Positions 8,350-18,102 of a stretch of 64,000 nt of DNA are shown here, piece after piece; the stretch's first letter is position 1; every line of letters starts with the position of its first letter. The notes beneath the pieces are model-generated. The model searched no databases. It worked only from the letters and a program-made list of their open reading frames with translations, and was not told the origin of the DNA. The position numbers were made by a program, and so were the translations under genes. The stretch comes from Leptospirales bacterium (GTDB lineage: Bacteria > Spirochaetota > Leptospiria > Leptospirales > Leptospiraceae). The stretch lies in NCBI GenBank assembly GCA_013297885.1, contig JAAFIR010000020.1, positions 29,748-93,747 on the forward strand, read 5' to 3'.

Positions 8350-11072
8350 TTTTTTCGTCTGCTACTTTTTCTTGAAGAAGAACCACCTGAACTAGTTGAA
8401 ACAGAAGAATCAATTTTTCTTTGGTTATCAATCGCAATACTTTCACCTTGATTAAAAATATTGATGTTTGTACTTTCTTGACCAATTTTTTTGTATTCCA
8501 CTTCTTTCTCTTCGATCTTAGTTCCTTCCTCTACTTCTACTTTTAGTAAAAATGAAATGATCTCAGCTTTTAAATTTTCTACCATTTTTTCAAAAATTTT
8601 AAAACCTTGGAGTTTATATTCAACAAGAGGATTTTTTTCACCATAACCAACAGTCCAAATTCCATCTCTTAAATGATCCATTACATATAAATGTTCTTTC
8701 CAACGGTGATCAATAATTTGAAGTAAAATATCATTTTCTAAATATCTCCAAACTTCAGTACCGAGTTTAGAAATTTTATTTCTATAAGAATTTACAAATT
8801 CAGCTGTAACTTTTTCTAAAAGTTCTTCTTGAGCTTTTTGCCCGCGAATAATATCTCCATCTTTAATAGAAAGTTTTGTGTTCATCGAAGTAAGCCATTC
8901 ATTAAAAGATTGGTATTCCCATGAAGCAGGATTATTTCCATTACAATGAACAAGGATTTGAGACTCAACAGTTTCTTCCATCCAACCTTCCATAACAAAC
9001 TGAATATTCTCTGCATTATTCAAAATATTATTTCGAATATCATAAATAAACATTCTTTGTCTATTCATCACATCATCATACTCCAAAAGATGTTTACGAA
9101 TATCAAAGTTATGGCTCTCAACTCTTTTTTGTGAACGAGCAATTGCATTAGAAACCATTTTATGCTCTAACTCAACTCCTTCTTCCATACCAAATCTTTG
9201 CATCAAACCTGAAATTCTATCTGAGCCAAAAATTCTCATTAGGTCATCTTCAAGTGACAAGTAAAATCTACTTGAACCTGGATCACCTTGTCGTCCTGAA
9301 CGACCACGAAGCTGGTTATCTATTCTTCGTGCTTCATGCCTTTCAGTTCCCAAAATATGAAGACCACCAGATTCCAAAACTAAGTCATGACTTTTTTTCC
9401 AAATTACTGCGTCGTCTAAAATTTCTTTTGCCTTTTTCTTTTTTGGATGAGAAGTAATGGATTCAACTAAACTTGCTGCTTCATCAAATTTTGATTTTCT
9501 GATTAACATCAAAAAATCATTTATTGTTTTATCATCATCTATCCATTTTTCTAAGGCCTCTTTGTATTTTTGAGCTCCACCTAAAACAATATCTGTTCCA
9601 CGCCCAGCCATGTTTGTAGCAATTGTGATCGCAGCAGGTTTACCAGCATTGGCGATGATATCAGCTTCTTTTTCATGAAATTTTGCATTGAGAACATTAT
9701 GTTGTAATCCAAGAGCTTTTAATCTCTGAGATAAATATTCTGATTTTTCAATTGAAATTGTTCCAACAAGAACTGGTTGTTTATTTGCATGTACAGTTTT
9801 TATTTCTTCTATAATAGCATTAAATTTTTCTCTATCTGTTCGATAAACTTTATCTGCATGATCGATTCTTTTCATTTTAATATTTGGAGGAATTACTACC
9901 ACATCTAAAGAATAAATTTTTGCAAACTCTTCTGCTTCTGTATCAGCAGTTCCTGTCATACCAGAAAGTTTTTTATAAATCCTGAAATAATTTTGGAAAG
10001 TAATTGAAGCTAAAGTTTGAGATTCTCTAGCTATTGTAACTCTTTCTTTTGCTTCTAATGCTTGATGAAGTCCATCCGAATAACGTCTACCAGACATTAA
10101 ACGACCAGTAAATTCATCTACAATAATCACTTCACCATCTTGAACAACATAATCCACATCTTTGTTAAAAATTTTATGTGCTTTAAGTGCTTGGTGAATA
10201 TGATGAACGATATCCACATTATCAGGTGCATATAAATTATCTATTCCAAGAATTTGTTCTACATGATGAACACCTGCTTCAGTAAGTAGAACATTTTTTG
10301 CTTTTTCATCGATTTCAAAATCTTCTTTTTCTTTAAGCTTTGGAATTACCACATCCATTTTCATATACTTATCAGTTGACTCATCAGCCGAACCAGAAAT
10401 AATTAAAGGTGTTCTAGCTTCGTCTATTAGAATAGAATCCACTTCATCTACAATTGCAAAAAAATGTTCTCTTTGAACTTTATGTTTGATTGTTTGCACC
10501 ATATTATCTCTTAGATAATCAAAACCATATTCGTTATTTGTTCCATATGTGATGTCTTTTCCATATGCTTCTTGTCTATCATCATTATCCATATCATGTT
10601 GAATAACACCAACACTAACTCCAAGAAAATCATAAATTGGTTTCATCCAATTTGCATCTCTTTTAGCAAGATAATCATTTACTGTTACAACATGTACACC
10701 TTTACCAGCTAGTGAGTTTAAATAAATTGCAAGAGTTGATGTAAGGGTTTTACCTTCACCAGTCTTCATTTCAGAAATATTTCCTAAATGTAATGCAATT
10801 CCACCCATCATTTGAACATCATAGTGCCTAAGTCCAAGTGTTCTAAATGCTGCTTCACGAACAGTTGCAAAAGCTTCAGGTAAAATTTCATCTAAAGTTT
10901 TTCCATTAGAAAGTAGTTCTTTAAATTTAATAGTCTGTTGTTTTAATTCATCATCAGATAATTGTTTTATAACATCTTCACATAAATTAATTTGTTCTAC
11001 AATTGGTTTTAGTTTTTTTAAATCTCTCTCGTATTTGCTACCAAAGAAAAATTTTAATAATCCTTGAATCAT
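8346..11072 (-). CDS. secA: Preprotein translocase ATPase SecA
   Basis: The protein has 908 residues. It shows MKTGEGKT (Walker A, 101-108), the [19 protein letters not shown] block, NMAGRGTDI and [20 protein letters not shown]. SecA drives export through SecYEG at the inner membrane. The tail is [15 protein letters not shown] and lacks the C-x-C...C-[HC] zinc motif that many SecA proteins use to bind SecB. The gene overlaps the DnaC-like gene by 4 bases and lies 8 bases after the glutamine amidotransferase gene. Confidence 0.97.
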   Translation of the reverse strand: MIQGLLKFFFGSKYERDLKKLKPIVEQINLCEDVIKQLSDDELKQQTIKFKELLSNGKTLDEILPEAFATVREAAFRTLGLRHYDVQMMGGIALHLGNISEMKTGEGKTLTSTLAIYLNSLAGKGVHVVTVNDYLAKRDANWMKPIYDFLGVSVGVIQHDMDNDDRQEAYGKDITYGTNNEYGFDYLRDNMVQTIKHKVQREHFFAIVDEVDSILIDEARTPLIISGSADESTDKYMKMDVVIPKLKEKEDFEIDEKAKNVLLTEAGVHHVEQILGIDNLYAPDNVDIVHHIHQALKAHKIFNKDVDYVVQDGEVIIVDEFTGRLMSGRRYSDGLHQALEAKERVTIARESQTLASITFQNYFRIYKKLSGMTGTADTEAEEFAKIYSLDVVVIPPNIKMKRIDHADKVYRTDREKFNAIIEEIKTVHANKQPVLVGTISIEKSEYLSQRLKALGLQHNVLNAKFHEKEADIIANAGKPAAITIATNMAGRGTDIVLGGAQKYKEALEKWIDDDKTINDFLMLIRKSKFDEAASLVESITSHPKKKKAKEILDDAVIWKKSHDLVLESGGLHILGTERHEARRIDNQLRGRSGRQGDPGSSRFYLSLEDDLMRIFGSDRISGLMQRFGMEEGVELEHKMVSNAIARSQKRVESHNFDIRKHLLEYDDVMNRQRMFIYDIRNNILNNAENIQFVMEGWMEETVESQILVHCNGNNPASWEYQSFNEWLTSMNTKLSIKDGDIIRGQKAQEELLEKVTAEFVNSYRNKISKLGTEVWRYLENDILLQIIDHRWKEHLYVMDHLRDGIWTVGYGEKNPLVEYKLQGFKIFEKMVENLKAEIISFLLKVEVEEGTKIEEKEVEYKKIGQESTNINIFNQGESIAIDNQRKIDSSVSTSSGGSSSRKSSRRKK

Positions 11073-11080
11073 TTTTCTAG

Positions 11081-11749
11081 CTATCCTTTAATCATTTTAT
11101 CAAAAATTGGTTTTGCAAATTCGTTCATCGATTTTGCATCTTCTAAATATGAAGATTTTAATTCACCAATTTGTTTATTTAATTTATGAACTTTCCACCA
11201 AGTTTGTAACATAAGTGGTGTAACTTCTAAATGACATTGAATACCAAAACTTTTATTATATTCAAAAATTTGGTTTTCATATTTATCTGTGCTTGCTAAA
11301 AGTTTTGCACCACTTGGTAGATCAAAAGTATCGTTGTGTAAATGAAAAGCGTTTAATTCTGATTTGCTGTTAAAATAAGAACTGTCTTTAATTTTTAAAT
11401 TGGAAAAACCAATTTCGGTACCATTTTTTCCTTTTTCAACTTTTGCTCCAAGAACTTTTGCTAAAATTTGAGAGCCAAGACAAACACCTATTATTTTTTT
11501 ATTTAGAGCTAATGCTTGTTCCACTAAATCAAAATAGGGTTTGAAAAAATCATATTCGGATTCATTATAAACAGTTTGGGGTCCACCCATCAGCAATATT
11601 AAATCAAAAATTTGTGCTGATTCAGGAACAAGTTCCAAACCTTTTTTGTATGTATCTTGGTAAGTAATTTTATAACTGTTTTCTTTTAAACTAGTTTCTA
11701 AAATTCCAGGACCTTCCGAATCTAAAAATCGAATTATTAAACTTCTCAA
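11081..11749 (-). CDS. Class I glutamine amidotransferase-like protein
   Basis: The 222-residue protein resembles the stand-alone GMP-synthase-type amidotransferase fold. [12 protein letters not shown] precedes GVCLGSQ, which carries the nucleophile Cys, and [11 protein letters not shown] supplies the His-x-Glu pair. No synthetase domain is attached or adjacent, so the substrate cannot be named; related proteins act as gamma-glutamyl hydrolases or unassigned amidotransferases. It overlaps the upstream lipoprotein gene by 4 bases (11746-11749). Confidence 0.82.
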   Translation of the reverse strand: MRSLIIRFLDSEGPGILETSLKENSYKITYQDTYKKGLELVPESAQIFDLILLMGGPQTVYNESEYDFFKPYFDLVEQALALNKKIIGVCLGSQILAKVLGAKVEKGKNGTEIGFSNLKIKDSSYFNSKSELNAFHLHNDTFDLPSGAKLLASTDKYENQIFEYNKSFGIQCHLEVTPLMLQTWWKVHKLNKQIGELKSSYLEDAKSMNEFAKPIFDKMIKG

Positions 11750-12324
11750 TCTAAGCCTCCTAAGATTTTTTTTAAAAATAAAACTTTATCATCTTTTTCA
11801 ATTAAGGAAATATCATTTGCTTCTGAAATTGCACCAATAAAATTATAATACAAAACTAAAGGAAATGTTTTTAAAATTAAAGTTTCAGGTCTGCCCGTAA
11901 TTAACGAATTTGGATTTGAAGAATCAACCCTGAATGGTTTTTTCATTACTAAAACTTCTAAATTAATTTTTTTATCTGCAACTTCTTTTTTCATACGTTG
12001 AATTGCTTTTGGTAAAATGACTGCAAAATCTTCTGATTCACTTGATTCAATTATATCATAAGGATCAACTACCATATATAGTTTAAAATCTTTTTTTATA
12101 GAGATAAAATTATGTAAATAATTTAATGTTGGAATTTCTTTTACACATGGAATACAATCTGGGGAGTAAACATTTAGAACGAGTCTTGTAAAATTTAATT
12201 CGCTCAAACGAATTATTTTTCCGTCAAGACTCACAGCTTCCCATTTTTCTAAATTAAAATTGGATTCTAGTTTTGCGTAACACGAACATAAAAAAATAAA
12301 AATCCAAAAATGGAATTTGAACAA
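11746..12324 (-). CDS. TlpA/thioredoxin-like lipoprotein
   Basis: The 192-residue protein starts with a short signal MFKFHFWIFIFLCSCYAK, which suits a spirochaetal lipobox ending at Cys. It continues with LDGKIIRLSEL and NVYSPDCIPCVKEIP, a thioredoxin-type fold with a C-I-P-C redox pair. A late GRPETLILKTFPLVLYYNFIGAI strand matches the cis-proline region of TlpA-like proteins. It is probably an envelope thiol-disulphide protein. It is the first gene of the run that includes secA, which is an unusual neighbour and may be coincidental. Confidence 0.75.
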   Translation of the reverse strand: MFKFHFWIFIFLCSCYAKLESNFNLEKWEAVSLDGKIIRLSELNFTRLVLNVYSPDCIPCVKEIPTLNYLHNFISIKKDFKLYMVVDPYDIIESSESEDFAVILPKAIQRMKKEVADKKINLEVLVMKKPFRVDSSNPNSLITGRPETLILKTFPLVLYYNFIGAISEANDISLIEKDDKVLFLKKILGGLD

Positions 12325-12397
12325 ACTAAGTCTCCTAAAACTAAAATTCTCAGTTTGGGCAAACTCTCAAGTACAATAAAACTTTTAGGTTTTGATT

Positions 12398-12550
12398 TTG
12401 GGCGATACCTTTTTTAGAAGATATACCTACAAAGCTAGAATTTAAAATTTTAGAAATTAGATCTTCTAAAAAAGCTCCGAGCTACAAAATGCATGGTCAC
12501 TTCGCCCCAAGGGCTGTGACTTGCTTCGCAACATTTTGTATCTCTATCGC
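12398..12550 (-). repeat. Structured intergenic repeat, copy D
   Basis: Reverse orientation. The closing stem is GCGATA 12402-12407 with TATCGC 12545-12550, a compensated variant. The second stem is GAG 12479-12481 with CTC 12542-12544. Arm A is a perfect 13-bp stem, TTTTTTAGAAGAT 12410-12422 with ATCTTCTAAAAAA 12461-12473, holding a 38-base loop. Arm B is CAAAATG with CATTTTG around a GGTCAC...TGAC hairpin. The copy lies between divergent genes. Confidence 0.8.
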
Positions 12551-12746
12551 TATAAAAATGAAAAATTTTAGTATTAAAATCTAATTCCAATTTCACTTGA
12601 TTCAAGTGATAAGTTTAAGATTTGATATAATAAAAATTCGTTTTTCTATAAAATTGGGATCTATAGTAGATTTTTAAAGCAATAACTGATAAAGAATTTT
12701 ATCTTAATTAAATATATTAATAAATCAAAAAAACAATTGTACTAAA

Positions 12747-12760
12747 ATGATATATATCAT
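12747..12760. promoter_or_regulatory. 14-base palindrome upstream of oxyR
   Basis: ATGATATATATCAT is a perfect palindrome about 72 bases before the oxyR start. It lies where an autoregulatory operator could sit. In such AT-rich DNA a chance palindrome is quite possible, and it does not match a known OxyR site closely. Confidence 0.3.
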
Positions 12761-12831
12761 CTAAAAAAAGCTAGACAACAAATAAATTAATGTGTTAAAT
12801 ATAAATTAATTAAAGGATTTAAAATTCATAA

Positions 12832-13746
12832 ATGACGATTCAACAATTAAAATATGCGATTATTCTAGACCAAGAAAAATCATATGCAAAAGCTTCACTC
12901 AAATTAAATATTGCACAACCAACACTTAGTTTACAAATTCAAAAATTAGAACAAGAGTTAAAAATAAAAATTTTTGATAGAGCAAAAAATCCAATTGAAA
13001 CAACTTCTCTTGGACTAGAATTTATTAGACAAGCAAAAAATGTACAGAATGAAATGGATAAATTAGAGTTTTTATTTTCTGATTCATCAAAAAAAATTAA
13101 AGGTGAATTTAAATTTGGAATTATTCCCACAGTGGCAAGTTCTATTTTAGTAAAAATTCTTCCAAATTTAACAAAAAAATATCCAGACTTAATTTTAAAA
13201 ATTTATGAAATCTCTACTAAAGAAATAATTGAATTATTAAATAAAAATGAATTGGATATGGGGCTTTTAGCAACTCCACTTGGATTTTCTAAATTAAAAG
13301 AGACTCCAATTTATTATGAACCTTTTACAGTTTATTTATCTCCAAAATTAAACTCCTCAAAAAAAGAAATCAATCTAGAAGATTATTTGGAAAATGAAAT
13401 TTTTATTTTAGGTGAAGAGCATTGTTTTAGAAATCAGTCTTTGAAGTTATGCAAAAATAAAGCTGTATCAAGAATTGAATCTGGGAGTTTTGATACTATT
13501 AAAAAATTAGTTGATTCCAATTTGGGAATTGCTATTCTTCCAAAATTTGAAGATGTAAATGATTCTAGCCGCAAAAAAAATCTAAAAGGTTATCTTCATG
13601 CAAGAGAAATTAGTCTTATTACAAATCAAAATTTTTATAAAAATCATATTTTAAAAGCAATTCAACAAGAAATTATTTCTGTAATTCCAAAAGAATTTTT
13701 AGACAAAAAGAAATTTAAAATTATTGGAATCGATGAAATATTTTAA
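12832..13746 (+). CDS. oxyR: LysR-family peroxide regulator OxyR
   Basis: The 304-residue protein has an N-terminal LysR helix-turn-helix (YAKASLKLNIAQPTLSLQI, residues 18-36) and a substrate-binding-like regulatory domain. The segment GEEHCFRNQSLKLC places Cys198 and Cys207 nine residues apart, the same spacing and context as the redox-sensing pair of E. coli OxyR (GHCLRDQAMGFC). In OxyR these cysteines form a disulphide on contact with hydrogen peroxide and switch on target genes. ahpC and ahpF follow directly after a structured-repeat copy, so they are the obvious targets. An in-frame AAAGGA lies about 18 bases upstream, rather far for a ribosome site. Confidence 0.9.
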   Translation: MTIQQLKYAIILDQEKSYAKASLKLNIAQPTLSLQIQKLEQELKIKIFDRAKNPIETTSLGLEFIRQAKNVQNEMDKLEFLFSDSSKKIKGEFKFGIIPTVASSILVKILPNLTKKYPDLILKIYEISTKEIIELLNKNELDMGLLATPLGFSKLKETPIYYEPFTVYLSPKLNSSKKEINLEDYLENEIFILGEEHCFRNQSLKLCKNKAVSRIESGSFDTIKKLVDSNLGIAILPKFEDVNDSSRKKNLKGYLHAREISLITNQNFYKNHILKAIQQEIISVIPKEFLDKKKFKIIGIDEIF

Positions 13747-13788
13747 TTAAGCCAATCCAATTAATTTTATTATATACTGTATTGCACC

Positions 13789-13982
13789 GCGAAAGGGATT
13801 GAAGCGAAAATCCTTTTGTCTATTTTGGAAAATTTTTTTCAAACAAAAATAGATCACAAAAGATTGTAGCAAAAAGCCCGGTTTTTTTACCTAACCCTCT
13901 TTCCCATCCTAATAGTTAAGGGACGAAAGTGTAATACTATTCAATTCAAACAAAATTGGGTTAGGTGAAAAAATTCGCCCAA
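13789..13982 (+). repeat. Structured intergenic repeat, copy E
   Basis: Closest to a full consensus: GCGAAAGGGATTGAAGCG at 13789-13806 and GTAGCAAAAAGCCCGG ending at 13881. The closing stem is GCGAA 13789-13793 with TTCGC 13974-13978. The second stem is GGG 13795-13797 with CCC 13877-13879. Arm B pairs AATCCTTTTG with CAAAAGATT, leaving one bulged base. Arm A pairs ACCTAACCC 13889-13897 with GGGTTAGGT 13958-13966 and holds a 60-base unpaired insert. It separates oxyR from ahpC. Confidence 0.88.
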
Positions 13983-14043
13983 AAAAATTTAGAACGAAAA
14001 TTATATCATTTATAAAAACTATTAATTCATTTATATTATTTAT

Positions 14044-14072
14044 TTTACAAATGTTTCCTTTTATGCTATATT
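14044..14072 (+). promoter_or_regulatory. Sigma70-type promoter of ahpC
   Basis: TTTACA (14044-14049) and TATATT (14067-14072) are 17 bases apart, a near-ideal housekeeping promoter. Transcription would start near 14079, only a few bases before the strong ribosome site AGGAGA (14081-14086) and ATG 14094. A very short leader is therefore predicted. No clear OxyR site was identified upstream. Confidence 0.65.
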
Positions 14073-14093
14073 AATAACATAGGAGACAAGAAA

Positions 14094-14657
14094 ATGTCAA
14101 AAATCAATACAAGAATTCCAGAATTCAAAGCAAATGCTTTCCATAACGGAGCAACAAAAATAATCACAGATAAAGACACTCTCGGCAAATGGTCAGTGTT
14201 TTTCTTTTACCCAGCGGATTTTACTTTTGTATGTCCAACAGAACTTGGTGATGTTGCAGACAATTATGCAGAGCTTTCCAAAATGGGAGTTGAAGTTTAT
14301 TCAGTTTCAACAGATACTCAGTTTACTCATAAAGCTTGGCATGATACTTCTGAAACAATCAAAAAAATTAAATTTCCGATGATTGCTGACCCAACTACAA
14401 AAATCACCAAAGCTTTTGATGCACTTGTAGAAGAAGAAGGTTTAGCACTAAGAGCAACATTTATCGTAAACCCTGAAGGAATTATCAAAGCTTATGAAAT
14501 TCATTATGATGGAATTGGAAGAGATGCAACAGAACTTGTTAGAAAAATCCAAGCAGCACAATATGTTGCTACACATAAAGGTGAAGTTTGTCCTGCAAAA
14601 TGGAAACCGGGCTCAACAACATTAAAACCAAGTTTGGATTTAGTTGGCAAAATATAA
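14094..14657 (+). CDS. ahpC: Alkyl hydroperoxide reductase subunit C (typical 2-Cys peroxiredoxin)
   Basis: The 187-residue protein carries the peroxidatic Cys47 in FYPADFTFVCPTE and the resolving Cys166 in GEVCPAKW. This is the AhpC/Prx1 class, which reduces hydrogen peroxide and organic peroxides and is recycled by AhpF. WSVFFFYPAD and STDTQFTHKAWH are also diagnostic. The gene has its own promoter and AGGAGA ribosome site, and a terminator-like hairpin separates it from ahpF. Excess AhpC over AhpF would suit the chemistry. Confidence 0.96.
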   Translation: MSKINTRIPEFKANAFHNGATKIITDKDTLGKWSVFFFYPADFTFVCPTELGDVADNYAELSKMGVEVYSVSTDTQFTHKAWHDTSETIKKIKFPMIADPTTKITKAFDALVEEEGLALRATFIVNPEGIIKAYEIHYDGIGRDATELVRKIQAAQYVATHKGEVCPAKWKPGSTTLKPSLDLVGKI

Positions 14658-14668
14658 TTAAACGAAAA

Positions 14669-14696
14669 GGGTGAGTGTTTTCTCACCCATTTTTTA
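14669..14696 (+). terminator. Intrinsic terminator between ahpC and ahpF
   Basis: GGGTGAG (14669-14675), a 6-base loop and CTCACCC (14682-14688) form a perfect 7-bp GC-rich stem followed by ATTTTTTAAG. Placed 11 bases after the ahpC stop and about 25 before the ahpF start, it would release part of the transcript and lower ahpF expression. Confidence 0.8.
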
Positions 14697-14721
14697 AGTA
14701 TTGTCAAATCAAGGAGAGAAT

Positions 14722-16275
14722 ATGTTAGACAGGGAAATTTTAGAACAAATAAAATCATACACAGAAAAAATGAACAAGAAAGTTTTCATCAGACTTTCAG
14801 CAGGTGAACATGAATCTAGGCAAGAGTTGTTATCAATGCTTGAAAGTTTTTGTTCTGTATCAGAAAAATTGATTCTTGAAATTGGAACAGTTCAACTCCG
14901 ATCAGGTGTTAGTTTTGATTTAAAACTTGAAGATAAAGAACTTGGAATTATTTTTAGTGGAATTCCAGGTGGACATGAATTTAACTCTTTTTTACTTGCT
15001 GTCTTAAATGCTGGTGGAGTTCCAATTAAATTAGATGAATCCATTCAAAATATAATTAAAAGTATTAAAGAGACATTAAAATTTGAAACAATAGTTTCTT
15101 TATCTTGTCATAATTGTCCTGAAGTTGTTCAAGCATTGAATGTTATGGCTTTTTTAAATCCAAACATCTCAAATGAAATGATTGAAGGTGGATTATTTCC
15201 AGAAATTATTGAAGAAAGAAAAATTTTGGGAGTTCCAGCTGTTTACCTAAATGGAAAAAGTTTTTCAAATGGGAAAATGGATATTTCAGAAATTTTAGAA
15301 AAACTAAAAGATTTTATTTCTTATACAGCTGAAGAAAAAACTGAAAAAGAAATTTATGATATAGTTGTAATTGGAGGTGGTCCAGCAGGTGTTTCAAGTG
15401 CAATTTATACTGCAAGAAAAGGTTTTAAAGTTTTGATGATTACTGATAGAGTTGGTGGTCAAGTGAGAGACACTATGGATATTGAAAATATGATTTCAAT
15501 GATTCACACAACAGGTCCGGTATTATCTGATTCACTTGAAGAACATTTAAAAAAATATTCTATAGTAGTGCGAAAAAACATCAAAGTTGAAAAAATTATT
15601 CCAAACAAAGAAGAAAATTTTCATGCTTTGATTTCAACAACCAAAGAAGAAATTTTAACTAAATCCATTATTTTATCTACAGGAGCAAAATGGAGAGAAC
15701 TTGGAGTTCCTGGAGAAAAAGAAAATTTAGGATCAGGTGTTGCTTATTGTCCACATTGTGATGGTCCATTTTTTAAAGACAAAGATGTAATTGTTGTGGG
15801 TGGTGGAAATTCTGGGATTGAAGCAGCACTTGATTTAAGCCAAATTGTAAAATCAGTAACTGTTTTAGAATACTCTGATACTTTAAAAGCGGATAAAATT
15901 TTAATCGATCGTGCATTAGATAAATCTAATATACGAATTAAAACATCTATTCAATCAAAATCAATCGAAACTAAAAACGGAAAAGTAAACTCACTTATTT
16001 ATCTTGACCGCAATACTGAAAAAATTGAAACACTTGAAATTGACGGAATTTTTATTCAAATTGGTCTTGTTCCAAACACTGCATTCATTAAAGAATTAAT
16101 TGAATTGAATAAATTTGGTGAAATCATTATTGACTCTCATTGCAGAACAAATGTAAAAGGAATTTTTGCTTGTGGTGATGTTACAAATATTCCATACAAA
16201 CAAATTATTATTGCGATGGGTGAAGGTGCAAAAGCAGGTTTATCAACTTTTGAATATTTGGCTATGGGAAAGTAG
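14722..16275 (+). CDS. ahpF: Alkyl hydroperoxide reductase subunit F
   Basis: I start at ATG 14722, which has AAGGAGAG just upstream; an in-frame TTG at 14701 is longer but has no site. The resulting 517 residues match AhpF. The N-terminal tandem thioredoxin-like domain has CHNC (Cys129, Cys132). The FAD/NADH oxidoreductase part has VIGGGPAG (215-222) and CPHC (Cys342, Cys345). A final [15 protein letters not shown] contacts FAD. AhpF passes electrons from NADH to oxidised AhpC. It follows ahpC across a terminator-like hairpin. Confidence 0.95.
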   Translation: MLDREILEQIKSYTEKMNKKVFIRLSAGEHESRQELLSMLESFCSVSEKLILEIGTVQLRSGVSFDLKLEDKELGIIFSGIPGGHEFNSFLLAVLNAGGVPIKLDESIQNIIKSIKETLKFETIVSLSCHNCPEVVQALNVMAFLNPNISNEMIEGGLFPEIIEERKILGVPAVYLNGKSFSNGKMDISEILEKLKDFISYTAEEKTEKEIYDIVVIGGGPAGVSSAIYTARKGFKVLMITDRVGGQVRDTMDIENMISMIHTTGPVLSDSLEEHLKKYSIVVRKNIKVEKIIPNKEENFHALISTTKEEILTKSIILSTGAKWRELGVPGEKENLGSGVAYCPHCDGPFFKDKDVIVVGGGNSGIEAALDLSQIVKSVTVLEYSDTLKADKILIDRALDKSNIRIKTSIQSKSIETKNGKVNSLIYLDRNTEKIETLEIDGIFIQIGLVPNTAFIKELIELNKFGEIIIDSHCRTNVKGIFACGDVTNIPYKQIIIAMGEGAKAGLSTFEYLAMGK

Positions 16276-16329
16276 CTTTAAAATTTTGGACAAATTTTAC
16301 TTTTCTAAAATTAGACTTTTTTTAAATTC

Positions 16330-16398
16330 TTTATCACAGGAAGAAATTTTTGTGATAAACAAAACAAGTAATTTTTGTAAAAATTAAAAAAATTACTT
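16330..16398. terminator. Convergent bidirectional terminator region
   Basis: Two stems lie between ahpF (+) and the globin gene (-). The first is TTTATCAC 16330-16337 with GTGATAAA 16352-16359. The second is AAGTAATTTTT 16366-16376 with AAAAATTACTT 16388-16398. The second has T-runs in both directions and its right arm includes the globin stop codon (16393-16395), so it can end both transcripts. Confidence 0.6.
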
Positions 16399-16809
16399 TG
16401 AATTAACCATCCAAGCGGAAAATGTTTCTAAAAAATTCCAAATTTCAGATTTGTGATTTTCTTTTATTTCAAATTCAGACAATGCTTTTTTAAAACAGGA
16501 AAGCCAAACTCTTCTAGCTTTTTCATCAATAATAAATGGGAAATGTCTTGCTCTCATTCTAGGTGGTCCGTGTTTTTTTATAAAATAGCTTGGTCCACCC
16601 ATTACTTGAATTAAAAAATCTGCTAATTTTTCAGCACTAAAATTTAAGTCCTCAGGATACATAGAAATGATTTCAGAGACTTTTACATTTTCATAAAATT
16701 TATCACAAATTAAACGAATTTTTTCTTCCCCCATTTCCAAAAAAATTTCTTTTGAAAGTGGAGGTCCTTGGGGTGGACCAGATTCTGGAATATAAATTTC
16801 TCTTTCCAT
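16393..16809 (-). CDS. Truncated (2/2) haemoglobin-like protein
   Basis: The 138-residue protein has the core GGPSYFIKKHGPPRMRARH followed by FPFIIDEKARRVWL, typical of bacterial group II-type truncated globins. His89 in RARHFPF is the expected proximal haem ligand. Such proteins bind oxygen or nitric oxide. An acidic, proline-rich N-terminal extension (PESGPPQGPPL) precedes the globin. The gene begins one base after rppH ends, so it is the last member of the ABC transporter-rppH run. Confidence 0.82.
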   Translation of the reverse strand: MEREIYIPESGPPQGPPLSKEIFLEMGEEKIRLICDKFYENVKVSEIISMYPEDLNFSAEKLADFLIQVMGGPSYFIKKHGPPRMRARHFPFIIDEKARRVWLSCFKKALSEFEIKENHKSEIWNFLETFSAWMVNSK

Positions 16810-16810
16810 T

Positions 16811-17281
16811 TTAAATTCCTTCTATAAATTTTTTTATAATTGGAGAAAATTTTTCGATTAAAATTCTATACACATCTTTTTTAAATTCTACAATTGTTTC
16901 AAAAGTTTTTTCTAATTCAATGAACTGCACAAATCCAAATTCTTGTTCATGAATTTTTAAATTACATTCTGAAATATCTTTATCCCAGTAGAACAAAAAC
17001 CATTTCTGTGTTTGACCTTTGAATTTGTCTGAAATTTTCATTTTGAGTGTTGGTGGAAAATCATACTTGATCCAATCTTGCATTTCATATATTAAAGTTG
17101 CATCTTTAATTCCTACTTCTTCATACAACTCTCTTTTTGCTGCTTCTAATAAATCTTCTCCATCTTCAACTCCACCTTGTGGAAATTGCCATGAACCTAA
17201 AAAATTTAATCTTTCACCAACTAAAACTTTTCCTTCTTTGTTAAATACAACTATCCCAACATTTTTGCGATAAGTTTTCAT
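16811..17281 (-). CDS. rppH: RNA pyrophosphohydrolase, NUDIX family
   Basis: The 156-residue protein carries a complete Nudix box from Gly36 to Ile58 (GGVEDGEDLLEAAKRELYEE...). It also has the RppH-type WQFPQGG lead and an N-terminal YRKNVGIVVFN. RppH removes pyrophosphate from 5'-triphosphate RNA and starts mRNA decay; some relatives cleave diadenosine polyphosphates. It overlaps the ABC permease gene by 4 bases. Confidence 0.88.
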   Translation of the reverse strand: MKTYRKNVGIVVFNKEGKVLVGERLNFLGSWQFPQGGVEDGEDLLEAAKRELYEEVGIKDATLIYEMQDWIKYDFPPTLKMKISDKFKGQTQKWFLFYWDKDISECNLKIHEQEFGFVQFIELEKTFETIVEFKKDVYRILIEKFSPIIKKFIEGI

Positions 17282-18102
17282 CCAAGTTCCTTATCTTTTG
17301 TTAAAAAATAAAGCATTATCCAAACTAATACAAACCAAACTGAAAGTTGTAAAATAGAATAGAAACCTAAGTTATGAGTTTGAGCAAGTGATTTAGAAAC
17401 TTTTGACATAGAGTCTAAAAAATTTGTTCCAAACTGAGGCATTATCCAGTAAAAAATATCTAGAACCATTTTTTTGGAACCTCCGTCTTTTAAAATTTCG
17501 TTCATAGTTTTTTCTGAAATTTCATAAATAGGAAAATTGATCATTAGTGAAGAAACAACCAGAAAAAAATTGATCATTAATGAAATTGTTCTGTTTAAAG
17601 TTACCGCAAAAAATCCAACGAATAAAATTAACAACATAGATGAAGGAATTAAATTTGCAAATGCAAAATACAATTCAAAATTCCAAACTCCAGATTTTAT
17701 TTTTTTCAAAAAAGTATATATCGAAATAATCAAAATTGTATTTAATGCACAAAGTAAAAATACTCCTAAAAATTTTCCTGCAAAGTAAGAAAGTCTATAA
17801 ATTGGTTTTGATAATACCATGATATAAGTTTTGTTTTCTAATTCATCTGAAATCATAGCTGAAGTAATTAACAAAGACAAAATTGTGTTCCAGAAACTCA
17901 CCATCATAAATACAAAACTAAATCCAAAACTAGTATCTTTGATTTCTTCACCATTTGCCCCTATCATTACTGATTCACATGAAAGGTTCATTAATAAAAA
18001 TAAAATCGAAATGATTAAGATGATAAAAACGATTCTTTTTTTTCTGGTTTCCATCAATGCTGTGACTGAAATATTATAAATGCTAAAAATTATATTTTTC
18101 AT
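17278..18102 (-). CDS. ABC-2-type transporter permease
   Basis: The 274-residue protein has about six hydrophobic segments. It begins with a cytoplasmic MKNIIFSIYNISVTALMETRKKR and continues with the ELENKTYIMVLSKPIYRLSYFAGKF loop seen in ABC-2 permeases of the NatB/YhaP type. It would form the membrane part for the ATPase encoded just upstream (4-base overlap). The exported substrate cannot be told from sequence. Confidence 0.85.
   Translation of the reverse strand: MKNIIFSIYNISVTALMETRKKRIVFIILIISILFLLMNLSCESVMIGANGEEIKDTSFGFSFVFMMVSFWNTILSLLITSAMISDELENKTYIMVLSKPIYRLSYFAGKFLGVFLLCALNTILIISIYTFLKKIKSGVWNFELYFAFANLIPSSMLLILFVGFFAVTLNRTISLMINFFLVVSSLMINFPIYEISEKTMNEILKDGGSKKMVLDIFYWIMPQFGTNFLDSMSKVSKSLAQTHNLGFYSILQLSVWFVLVWIMLYFLTKDKELG

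Noticed and set aside
13789..13982. Structured repeats as integron attC sites
   Set aside because: They have a variable terminal hairpin, a bulged base and GTTGGGC in copy L that resembles GTTRRRY, but there is no matching RYYYAAC at the other end, no integrase gene in the window, and copies occur in both orientations among housekeeping operons.
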